Below, piece after piece: positions 33,075 to 44,476 of a DNA stretch of 64,000 nt. The translations under genes were made by a program, and so were the position numbers. Source of the stretch: Serinus canaria (Eukaryota > Chordata > Aves > Passeriformes > Fringillidae). Location: contig NC_066326.1 in the NCBI RefSeq assembly GCF_022539315.1, forward strand, positions 18,368,601-18,432,600, read 5' to 3'. Each line of letters begins with the position of its first letter. Position 1 is the stretch's first letter. The notes beneath the pieces were generated by a model. The model was not told the DNA's origin, did no database searches, and saw only the letters and a program-made list of their open reading frames with translations.

Positions 33075-35804
33075 CTTATTCCCAAGGTCAGGCTCACCTG
33101 GGGAAGGGATGGAATCTCCTGGAGCATCACTTGTGGTGCCAGTTTAGTGTTGTGGAAAACACAGTTCACAAACCAGCAGTGCTGGAAAATTCTGTTGTTC
33201 CCTAAATCTGTAGTGAGAAGCTGAAAAAACCTGAGAACACAGGCCCTTGGTTATTTGGCTTTTTAGAGAATATTGAAATCAATAAACCAAGCATGGGTTT
33301 TTGAAGTACAGACAAAATGAAGTGATTGTATTTCAGGGTGTAATATCGAACTACAAGGTGGTGAGTTTCGTTTTCTAACTAAAAACCATGAAAAGGTGAT
33401 GCTGGCAAAAACATTTTCTATTTCCTTGGTATCCATTTGCACAGAGAATTACCTGCACAGTGTAATTCCCATGGCTAATGGAATGTGAGAATTGTGGGGT
33501 AATTGGGTTTTTGAGGCAGATTTCTGGACCTCCCTCTGGAAATGCATCTCTCTGGGGCTCGTTCTTCCATAACAACTGATAAATTCCTTTTGTTTTCTGC
33601 TGAGCACAGTGTGTGAAATCCTCCTTCCCTCGAGGAGGGGAAACTGCACTGGAAATATCACCCAGCTTTCAGATCCACATTGAGAGTCACAGGAGACTCA
33701 TGAAACCAATGGAAACTCTAGGTATGAGTGAGAAAAAAGCCCCCCTTGAAATATTCATTAATTCACCTGCAAATAGCAGAGGATCTCACAAAGCATCAGC
33801 AATTAGCAGTAATTTAATCCACGGGATGTCAGTGATTAATTTCATTATGAGTTGTTGCTAATGCTGCATGAAACACATCAAGAGTGTTCTGACTGCTCTG
33901 TTAATGTGCTTTTTCTGGCAGATTTAAGCAATTTATGAGTTAGGTTCATGCCTTTGGTGCCTGTCACCCATCCCTGAGCACAGGCAGGCACTGAAATATT
34001 CCCAATATTTCCATGCACCTCCTCCCTGTGACAGCTGCCCAAGAGGGGCTGACACCTGGGCAGGTCCCTCAGGGCCAGGAAATCCAGGGCTTTGATCATG
34101 GGTCAGTTTCCCAGTGATTGGAAACCAGCCTTTGCCCAATCTCATCTGCATTTCTGGCAGCAAAAGCCATAAACTCCTTTCCTCCCTGCAGCTGGGCAGG
34201 TGCTAAACCAAGAGGAGGTTTTCTGATTGATCCACTCAAAAAAAAAACCAAAAAAACCACAAAAAACCCCAAACCAGAGCAGCACGTGGTTGTCTTGAGT
34301 ATAAATATAAAAACATAAATTTCAGCTGCATGAAAAAGAAAATTGGAACATCAAATGTTGTTTTACACTGATTATTTGGGTTTTTTGTTCCAATGGCCCT
34401 CAAGTGCTCCTGTAATGCAATGCTGGTGGCAGTGCATGGCTTGCATCTTCCCCCTCTTTCTTTCCTCCCTCTGAGTGGTTCATTCAGAGCCTCAGAGAGG
34501 TTTTTAAGATGCAGTTTCTGTGTTAAATTCAGGATTCTCAAAGGCGAAAATTCAAACAATGTTCCTAGTGCAACATGTTATATATGAAGTGACACTGAAG
34601 TCTCTCCAGGCATAAATTATCCAAATTTACCTCAGAGGGTCTCACATCTTCCTGAGAAGCATCTGAAACACCTTGGAGGACTCAGTATAAATAGAAAAAA
34701 AAAAAGGCAGATCCATTTCTGATGCAAAAGTGGATTGGATTCAGTCTCAGAGGCTCCTTCACCCCACGCTGGTTTATCTGGCTTTTCAAGTGCTGCCAGA
34801 AATGATCTGCTGGCAGTGCAAGGTCCTCAGGTTCACTGGATTTTCTTTACCTCAGTAAGAAAAAATAAACTTTTGGGTATCTTCCTGGGTGGTTTGGGTT
34901 TTTCCCTGTCACAAACTCTTCCCCAGGGGCTGCACTGTGGGGCACTTGTGCCATTTATTCCAAGTGATGTGCCCTCCTTTCTGAACAGGATTGCTCCATA
35001 GCTGTTTGTGCTCCTCTATCTCGCTTAGCAGCAGATGAAATGGAGAGGATGGGCTGCTTAGCTGGTAGGGAAATGCCAAAATGTGTTACTTTATCCTGGG
35101 TTATTTGCTGCAGGAGATAAGGAGTTCAGGGCAGCTGGTGCAGAAGTTGCAGTTTGAGGCTTGAGCACCAACAAAAGCTGGATTCAGAGCAGTAACATTT
35201 CGTAATTTGGCTGGCAGTGTTTTCCTGCAGGAAAGTTGGAACTTTCTGTTCATCTCATGAGTACAAAATATTTTTATGACCCCAGCCCTGGGAAAGTGTA
35301 GTAGCAGTCCTGATGAGACTGACAGATTTGGAAAAGGTTGGAATGTGTTGCATCACATATTGGGTCTTCTGCTGCTGAGGGCATGAATGTTTAAAAAGAC
35401 TCATTTGTCATCCCTCTGCAAAAAAGGAGCTCCCAGAAGCCACATCGTGGCCATAAATCTCACAGAGAAGAAATGGGCTGATGGTAAATATTACATGATG
35501 GGAGGTGTGGGATTTTGAGACATTACCAGCAAGGCAGGCTGAGTTTGGGCATGAAAGAGGGCTTGTTTCACCTGGAGTGGGCAGAGAGTGAGGCATTTTC
35601 AGTTGAGCATGCTGTCTGAAAGACCCAGCAAATCCCAGTTCAACTGAGACATGCAGGAGGAGGAGGCACTTTCTTCTGCATGGCATCTCCAGTGCAACCT
35701 GCTCAGGCACAAACAGAAACCCTCCAGGATAAAAAGGAGTGGGAGAATTACAAATGGGAAGAATAAAATGGCTCTGCTTAGTTGAAGTGATCAGAGTAGA
35801 GGGG
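33075..35804. other. Intron 1 segment, no gene seen
   Basis: Unique-looking sequence. The part 33750-33880 has several ATTA, TAAT and ATTAGCA words and could be a conserved enhancer, but this cannot be judged without alignment. A-rich runs occur near 34240 and 34697. Confidence 0.45.
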
Positions 35805-36225
35805 GTTTGATACGTGCCAAGGGATGGGAGAACTTGTTAAAAAAAAAATAGGGCTGGCAATGAATTAGGAGAATAAGAAAGGGATTGAGGTGGAGGTTAT
35901 AGAAGTTTGATATGTGCCAAGGGATGGGGGAACTTGTTGAAAACAAAAAGGATGACAATGAATTAGGAGAATAAGAAAGTTGGAGGTTATGGAAGTTTGA
36001 TACATGCCAAGGGATGGGGGAACTTGTTGGAAAAAAAGGATGGCAGTGAATTAGGAGAATAAGAAAGGGATTGAGGTGGAGGTTATGGAGGTTTGATATG
36101 TGCCAAGGGATGGGGGAACCTGTTAAAAAAAAAGGATGGCAGTGAATTAGGAGAATACGTGCCAAGGGATGGCAGTGAATTAGGAGAATACAAAAGGGAT
36201 TGAGGTGGAGGTTATGGAAGCCTCT
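35805..36225. repeat. Minisatellite, unit about 90 bp, about 5 units
   Basis: The unit is GTTTGATA(T/C)GTGCCAAGGG, then ATGGGGGAACTTGTT, an A run of variable length, GGATGGCA(G/A)TGAATTAGG, AGAATAAGAAAGGGATTGAGG and TGGAGGTTATGGAA. The A run and the GGGATTGAGG part differ between units. Confidence 0.9.
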
Positions 36226-36680
36226 GCAGGTGCCACAAATAAAGTTGTTATGAAAATAAAACCCCACCTTTCTAGCAAGAGCTGTGTGCAGCCCAGACAG
36301 GGAAATGGAATAATTGCTGCCCAATAAAATTGTGTTCTTTATTTCTAGCTAGGCTGTGGGTTATTTGTAAATAAGTGTTTAGGGCTGGGTCTCATGGGCA
36401 GGGAAATCCTCCACTGGGAAGTGTTACTGTGGTTTTCCAGGAGTGTGGCCATTGCTGGTGAAGGGAGTGGGGAAGGGGCTGAGGGTGCAGGCAGGACCCT
36501 CATGCTTGGGTTTTCAGTTTTGAACCACGTTCTTTGCTCCAGGCTGCAGAGGGGAGGGCAGGGAATCCCTGCAGAGGAGGAGCAGTGGTTCCTGCAGGGA
36601 GGGCTCTGCTGCCCTGCTCAGTGTGAGCTGTGGGGTGGCTGAGCCCTCCTGTGTGGAGTCTCATCTCCTTTTTCTGCCAG

Positions 36681-37385
<705 letters not shown>

Positions 37386-38829
37386 CCAGCACTGGTGCTC
37401 CTCTATAAAGGGGCAGCTCAGAGGTACAGAAGCCCTGGCAGAATTAACTGGGGCAGTGCCAGGGGCAGGCCAGCTGGCAGGACTGTGCTGAGATGCACCA
37501 GCACAGGAATCCTTGTCTTTGTTCCCAGCAGTTCTCTTCCCATCTGTTGTGACTGACAGCTCTGGTATAGAAATATTGGATGCATTGATTCCAGGTACAG
37601 AGACACCATGAGGACTCAGACATATTGGCAGAATATGTCAACAACACCTTTTTTTGTTGTTGTATTTTTTTAATGAGCAGTTTATTTTCCCCTTCAAAGT
37701 GATGGACTGGGAGTGAAGAAGGGCATCAGTCATGTCCTACCTGCCATGCTGGGGGAAAATGTGTGAAATAAATCAAATTTCACTTGGGGTTTCTGTGAGC
37801 TGTCACCTCCTGGGGTGGGTGGCTTCGGAGGGCAGTCCCTGTGTCCTTGCCATGCAGAGGGCATTTCAGCTGGGTGATGAGCAGCTGTGCAAGTGTGAGC
37901 CATGGAAGCTGCTGGAATCACCTGTGCTGTCCCAGGGCCAGGGCAGGCACTGCCTTGCAGATTTACAGCCCCTGCTAGTGCAGATTAGCATGAATGCACT
38001 GGCAGCCAGCCCAGCAGGCAGCACTCCCAGGGCCAAAAGTCACTCAGGGTCCCACGTCTGGTGTGTTCTGACATTTATTCTGGGCTGCTCCTTCGGGGGC
38101 CATCTCTGGATGAGGTCACACCTTGAGAAAACATCACTGTTTGGTGTGAGAGGGAAGGAGGGGCTGGGGCAGGTGCCAAGGGTGGAACTGAGCTGGGCAG
38201 GCACAAAATGGACCTGGTTTAAATCCAGACAGCTCTTTGCAGAATCTCAGCAACATTTAGGGACATCAAGGCCTTTCAGAGTCAGGCTCAAGCAGGATTG
38301 TTTTAGTTTCATATCATTTTTTTTTGCAGAATTGTGGAACAAGTAAATAAAAGAAAGCCTTAAAGCACGGAGGTTAGTTTCTATTTAAGCATGATAAGGT
38401 GATCAGAGGTGAGTTGCCCAAAGCCTGGCTGCTGGGGAAGGCAGCTCAGCAAACACTGTCAGCTGTAGAGCACGTGGATGCTGACACAGAAATCCCCCCT
38501 GGTTTCAGTGGGACGGGGTTTGAGTCCCATAAAATGAAAACGCTGTGCAGATCTTATCATACACTGGTTTTGTTAACAGCAGCTTGTGGTCTTCCTGTAC
38601 TTACAAAAGTCTTTTTTAATTGAACTAAAGAACAAATTGTTTCTAATCCCATTGGAACTTGAAGACTGGGCTCAACTTGAAATCTTAACTGGAAGACAAG
38701 ATTTTGTTTCTCTTCAAATTTTCTGGCCTGTCGCTGAGACACTTTTAAAGTCCATGGAATTCTGGCTGGGTCTGTGTCCTCTGTCAGTATCTTTACATGG
38801 AGTTCACTGATTATTCCAGGAAATCAGTT
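37386..38829. other. Intron 1 segment, no gene seen
   Basis: A 204-codon open frame (37732-38346) has no recognisable domain, no signal peptide and no splice context. I treat it as chance. No dispersed repeat is recognised. Confidence 0.5.
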
Positions 38830-39036
38830 ATCTGGGAATATTCTGTATGTATATATATACACACACACATATAGGATATTTGCATATAAAATATTTGGGA
38901 CTATTCTGTATATATATATATATATACACACACATATATATGATATATACATATAAAATATCTGGGAATATTCTGTATATATATGTATACACACACATGT
39001 ATACATAGGATATATACATATGAAATATTTGGGAAT

Positions 39037-39084
<48 letters not shown>

Positions 39085-39521
39085 TATATATTATATATAC
39101 ATATAGAATATTTGGGAATATTCTGTGTATATATATATACATATATATGATACATACGTATAAAATATTTGGGAATATTCTATATATATACATATACACA
39201 CATATATATGATATATATATAGAATATTTGGGAATATTCTGTGTATATATATATATATATACACATATATATGATATATACATATAGAATATTTGGGAAT
39301 ATTCTGTATATATATACACAAACATATATATACAGACATATATATATATATGATATATACATATAAATTTATTAGGAATAATCTCTATATGTATATACAC
39401 ACACACACACATATATATATATGTGATATATACATATAGAATATTTGGGAATATTCTGTATATATATATATATGATATATACACATAGAATATTTGGGAC
39501 TGTTATATATATATATATAAA

Positions 39522-39552
<31 letters not shown>

Positions 39553-39838
39553 TATATTATATATACATATAAAATATTTGGGAATATTCTGTATATATAT
39601 ATATATACACACACTTATAGGATATATACATCTAGAATATTTGAGAATATTCTGTATATATATACAGATATATATATATGATTTATACATATAGAATATT
39701 TGGGAATATTCTGTATATATATGATATATATACATACATATATAGATAATATACACATAGAATATTTGTGGATATTCAGTATATATGCACACACACACAC
39801 ATGTATGTGTGTGTATATATATATATATATATACACAT
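38830..39838. repeat. Composite TA/CA satellite, unit about 70-95 bp, about 12 units
   Basis: Each unit holds a fixed word ATATTTGGGAATATTCTGTA followed by a TATATA run, an ACACACA run, a second TA run with GATATATACATATAGA and the next fixed word. The fixed word is nearly invariant while the dinucleotide runs vary in length. The Tyr/Ile-rich open frames on the minus strand (up to 218 codons) are repeat products. Confidence 0.93.
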
Positions 39839-40672
39839 AAGGAAATAAATATAAATAAGGAAATAAATCACATTTATTATCTATATATTTGAATGCCCTT
39901 AGTGACTGTGCCTCCCTGCCCATCCTTGGCAAAGCTCAGTGAGAGGAGAGAGCTGGTGCCAGGCTGCCTCTGTGGCAGCTGCACCTTCTCTGCTGCTTTG
40001 ATTGAAATATGAGTTGTGCAGCAGGAAATGCATCAATGTTCCAGGTGTTGTGAGCAGCCCCTGGCTGTGCCCTGGGTGGGCAGCCTCCCTTCTCCCCCAG
40101 CTCTCTGCTCCCTCTGTGCCTTTGGAAAGCACTGCTGCAGGCTCAGGGGGGTGACTGATGCTTGCTTTCCTTCCCTGCTGTACCTGCAATGCAGGGATCT
40201 CCCCCACCAGCTCAGCAATGTCCCTGTAAGTGCCCCTGCCTTGGGGTGGGGCTGGTGTTCAGTGTCACTCCTGCTGGCAGCTCACCTTCCCTCCCCAGAG
40301 CCCTGTCCTGGACAGCTCTGGGAGCTGCTTGCAGCCATCCCACACTCTGCCAGCAGGAACTTGAGACTGCAGCTCAATTCTGTGGATAAACAACACCAAC
40401 CAACCCCAAAGTACAAACTGAAAGAAGTTACCAAGAGTGTGTCATGAAAGCCATTATGACAGGACTGCCTCTTTCTTTTATTGCAAATGGGGATAATTCC
40501 AGCAGGGCATGGCTGAATTTCCAAGGTGGAGTAAATAACATGAAAGCTGGGTTCTGTTTCACAATACCCACATGCTAGCTAATTCTTGGGCTTTGTTCTG
40601 AAATGTTCAAGTCATGAAACCTTCAGTTATCCTTCAGAGATACTGGTGGAGGTTTTGGGGGTTTTTGGGTTA
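39839..40672. other. Intron 1 spacer, no gene seen
   Basis: Unique-looking, moderately GC-rich from 39900 to 40400. The open frame at 40016-40447 lacks recognisable similarity. Confidence 0.45.
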
Positions 40673-41245
40673 GAGTTGGGATTAAATGTGTAAGATGGTA
40701 TTCCTTGTTTGGATTTAGATGTTTATTAGTTTTATTTTTATTATAGTTTTACAAACTGTGAGTTTTATAGTACCTTAATAAACTAAAAATGGAGCCACAT
40801 TTTTATAAGATTTTTAAGGATAAATTGTTTAATTAAGAAATTACACTTACTTTTATTTTTAACTAAATAACTAATTACTCGTGCTTTGCAATATGGATTT
40901 TTAAATTATATATATAAATAAATATATATATAATTTATATATATATAAATAAAATTACACAATACTACTTAAACTTATGAAGAAGAAGGTGCAGAAGGAA
41001 GATTAGTTTTTGTTTTAAAACCTTTATCTTGATTTATATATATTATTATATTTTAAAACTTTAAGTTCTCTAGTTCTCTACTCTGTGATATCACACACTT
41101 TTATTTACTGTACACACCCACAATCCCAGATTTATCATTTAATCTTGAAGCTTTCTCCATGGCCTCTGGTCAATGCAGTGCTCTCCTGGGGGTCAGTCAG
41201 CACAGAAAGTTTGGAATTCCCAGCAGCCAGGGAATTCCAACAGGC
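40673..41245. repeat. Unclassified dispersed repeat, copy B (unexpanded, AT-shifted)
   Basis: This is the sister of 36681-37385 without the hexamer expansion. It carries many C-to-T and G-to-A type differences relative to copy A, for example GATAAATTGTTTAATTAAG against GATCAACTGTCCAATTAGG. A TA-rich stretch (40905-40950) replaces part of the middle. Confidence 0.78.
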
Positions 41246-41592
41246 ACCAAGATAAATTCCTGCAGTCTGTGGCTCAGCATTTGGAGAATATTGTGGAATA
41301 TTCTACATTTTCATAAAAGCTGTTGGCTAGAGCTGCTGCAAAATTGATTGCCTTGAAATGATTGAATGTCAGGTTTGTTTTTGAGCCTCGGATTGCTTAA
41401 CTTCAGTGCTCCCTGCTGCTGTTTGTTTTCAAAGCTGAAGGCATTTGTTGAAATGTGAATCCTGCCAGAGTTCAGCTCTTTGGAGATTGCCTCGTGTTGG
41501 AGTGGAAAGGCTGAGTTTGGGGTAATGGCATCTCACTAATTAACAGCTAATGAGCGTTTTGGTTATCTCACTAGCACGTCCCTGCAGTGGGC

Positions 41593-42177
41593 TTGAGCCA
41601 AGAGCAGAAGGGTCTGAGCAAAGAGTGGAAGGGTCTGAGTAAAGAGTGGCAGGGTCTGAGTAAAGAGCGGATGGGTCTGAGTAAAGAGTGGCAGGGTCTG
41701 AGTAAAGAGTGGCAGGGTCTGAGTAAAGAGCAGAAGGGTCTGAGCAAAGAGCAGAAGGGTCTGAGTAAAGAGCGGAAGGGTTGAGTAAAGAGTGGCAGGG
41801 TCTGAGTAAAGAGCAGAAGGGTCTGAGTAAAGAGTGGAAGGGTCTGAGTAAAGAGCGAAGGGTTGAGTAAAGAGTGGAAGGGTCTGAGTAAAGAGTGGAA
41901 GGGTCTGAGTAAAGAGTGGAAGGGTTGAGTAAAGAGCGGAAGGGTCTGAGCAAAGAGTGATGGGTTGAGTAAAGAGTGGCAGGGTCTGAGTAAAGAGCAG
42001 AAGGGTCTGAGTAAAGAGCAGAAGGGTCTGAGTAAAGAGTGGCAGGGTCTGAGCAAAGAGTGGAAGGGTCTGAGTAAAGAGCAGAAGGGTCTGAGTAAAG
42101 AGCAGAAGGGTCTGAGCAAAGAGCAGAAGGGTCTGAGTAAAGAGCAGAAGGGTCTGAGTAAAGAGCAGAAGGGTCTG
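41593..42177. repeat. 21-bp minisatellite (GGGTCTGAGTAAAGAGCAGAA), about 28 units
   Basis: Units vary mainly at AGCAGAA, AGTGGAA, AGTGGCA and AGCGGAA, and in AGTAAAG versus AGCAAAG. Several units have lost TC (GGGTTGAG). Because 21 is divisible by three, heptapeptide open frames exist on both strands, but the TC deletions break them and there is no gene context. Confidence 0.95.
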
Positions 42178-44207
42178 TCTTGGGCTCTCTGTGCTTCCCC
42201 AGATCCATTCCCTCTCTCAAAGAGCTGCCAGTTGCTGCTATGTGTTAGGGCAGCTTTTGGGGAAGGTTCAATCTCTGCACAGTTACCATGTAAATTTGAA
42301 GAAACTGAGTATTTAAACTGGTTTTCCAGTGGCCCAGAGGCAGCTTCACTATAATGTAGCCAAGATAATTGAATTTAAATGAAATGTCTCATGTGATGTC
42401 CAATAATGCACCTTCCTCACCTGTTTCTGTGCCAGAGATAAAACCCAGGAGGTCATCCTGCTCCCCACAGAATCCAGCCAGGACAAGGCTGTTCAATTCT
42501 GGGGACCAGAACTGGAGTTTGAAGTGGTTTTTGCAGTGAATATTTAGTTTTTCAGGGGGGCATTGCAGCTGTCTGTTGATGTGAGCTGGGTGCTCTTCTC
42601 CTCAGGCAGATCCCTGACTGTGGGACCTTCCTCCAGCTCTGGCACAAATCTCCTGGCTTTTCCCATAAAACACATCCAGAACCCACAAAGCTTCCAAGAG
42701 GTGATGCTCACATTCCTCTTGTAGGATTCCAAGATAAACAAGTGATTAATGATATTTCTCTAAATCAGGTTTATATTTAACTTCTACTTTTAGCATGGGC
42801 ACAAATATTTGGTAACACTAACTGAGCGTGCACCTCCTGGAACAGAACAATGGATTTCAAACTTCATCTCTCCGCTGTATTTACTGCAAGAACACAGTTT
42901 AAAAAATAATAATACAAATGCTTTCCTCCTTGTTTTCTTCTTTCCCACCTGCATGTTTATACAGAATTAATGGTTGGGCAATATTTTACTGTGTGATTTC
43001 AGCAGAAACACTTCTCCCATCCATTACCCATATCCTTAAGAAATATCTCTAAGAAATACCCTTATTCCTTATGAAATGCTGCCCAAGGCAGGGTTTACAT
43101 TTGATCATTAAGAAATTTTGTTTATCCACTATTAAAACCAGTGGTGAAATTCTTCTGGATCACAGCAGAGATAAATTATTAATATGTGCATTGCTATTGC
43201 TTCCATTGGGGAGGTAGATTTCAAGTGACACAACAGCATTTTGTTAGGTGCATTTTGTTAGATGAAATGCACAAAGCTGCTCTGCTTTAACACCTGAGGT
43301 GATGTTCTGTGCTCTTCAGGTTTTGAGTTGTAATTTTTTCCTTGCACAAGAAAAAAGCAGGGAAGGCACCCTAAGCTTTGAGCAAAGAATTGACAAGCTG
43401 ATCAACAAGATGAGTGTCAGAAGAATTCCTTTTTATCAACAGATTGATCTTTTTTGTTGAAATCCTCCCTCAGTCCAAAGCAGGTACATTCAGCCTGAGG
43501 GACACAAGGGTTGGATTCCTGCAGGAATGTCTCTTTGCAAGGCCTGGAGCAGTGAATTCACTTCTGTTCTATCCCAGCCATCCTGGTGCACAATATTTGC
43601 TCACAAACTCTCCTTCACATTAATTATTTCACACCAACTCAGTCTGGAGGAAGGAAAACTGATTAGGAAACCCAGCAGACACTCAAATATCTGCCAACAG
43701 CAGCCTCCAGTTCTCTGACTCTTTAAAAAAAAGATAAAGTTTCTTGAGCACAGGATTCCCAATAACCCAGTTTTCCCAAATGGAAAATGTGGGTAAAGAT
43801 GACCGTGAGTGGTTGTTGGGAATTTGGTCACAGGGCAATGAATTTCCACTGCCAGTATTGACTTTGAGAGCAGGATTGCACCTGTTTCATGGGACTCCTT
43901 TGATAGTGTTTAGCAGCTGTGGAAGGTGTTCCTCTGATGTTTCATCATTTCAGTGCATTTTCACTTCAGTCCTGGAAATTATTACATTATTACAATTTAT
44001 TTTTTTTTTAATCACAAACTATTGTGGGATGGGATGAAGAATACAAGGGTGGCAAAGAAGGGGAATTGTGCATGTGCAGCTGGTAGATTTAATGAGTTTA
44101 TTTGTGTTTTTTCAGGACCTTCAAGGCAATACAGGAAGTTTTCTACAGACATTGATTACAGATAAATAAATCCTTGATTTTCTCTCTTTTTTTGTTTTCT
44201 CCTGCAG
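42178..44207. other. 3' end of SYN2 intron 1
   Basis: Mostly unique intron sequence leading to the exon 2 acceptor. A small duplication (GCATTTTGTTAG twice near 43235) is present. The polypyrimidine tract of exon 2 occupies 44176-44204. No other exon is seen. Confidence 0.6.
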
Positions 44208-44265
44208 GGCCAAGGCTTTTCGTGGCAAAAAGGTCCATGGAGAGTATGACATAAAGGTGGAGCAG
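44208..44265 (+). CDS. SYN2: Synapsin II, exon 2 (internal coding exon)
   Basis: This 58-base exon encodes AKAFRGKKVHGEYDIKVEQ after one leading G that completes a split TG|G tryptophan codon from the previous exon. The peptide matches the start of the conserved synapsin C domain, where family members read W-(A/S)-K-x-F-x-G-K-K-x-x-G-(D/E)-x-D-I-K-V-E-Q. Synapsins coat synaptic vesicles in nerve terminals, bind ATP and actin, and hold the reserve vesicle pool. The acceptor has a strong pyrimidine tract (44176-44207, ending CTCCTGCAG), and the donor is CAG|GTAACT. The exon ends in phase 0 and joins exon 3 at 46719. FRGKKV and EYDIKVEQ fit SYN2 better than SYN1 or SYN3, as judged from remembered mammalian sequences. 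GC at third positions is moderate (11 of 19 codons). Exon numbering is inferred from mammalian SYN2. Confidence 0.96.
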
Positions 44266-44342
44266 GTAACTGGCTTAGCCTGAATGTTATTTTTATATCT
44301 GTGCATTTATGGAAACACATATAGCTAATAAATTTATGTAAC

Positions 44343-44476
44343 CCCTCCCTGGAGGGATTTAAAAGCTCTGTGCATGTGGCACTTGGGGACAGGGTTTGCT
44401 GGTGGCCTTGGATTAATGATAATGCAGATTATCTGAGGGGGCTTTTCCAACCTCAGTGATCCCATGGTTCTCTGTG
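44343..44476 (+). mobile_element. CR1 LINE, truncated 3' end
   Basis: The series CCCTCCCTGGAGGGATTTAA, AGCTCTGTGCATGTGGCACT, TGGGGACAGGGTTTGCTGGT, GGCCTTGG and GGCTTTTCCAACCTCAGTGAT is the conserved 3' untranslated end of avian CR1 retrotransposons. It is 5'-truncated, as CR1 copies normally are, and starts about 80 bases after the exon 2 donor in the sense orientation. Confidence 0.88.

Noticed and set aside
41540..42220. 226-codon heptad repeat frame on the minus strand, possibly a structural repeat protein
   Set aside because: Some units have lost two bases and change frame, there are no flanking coding features, and both strands are equally open.
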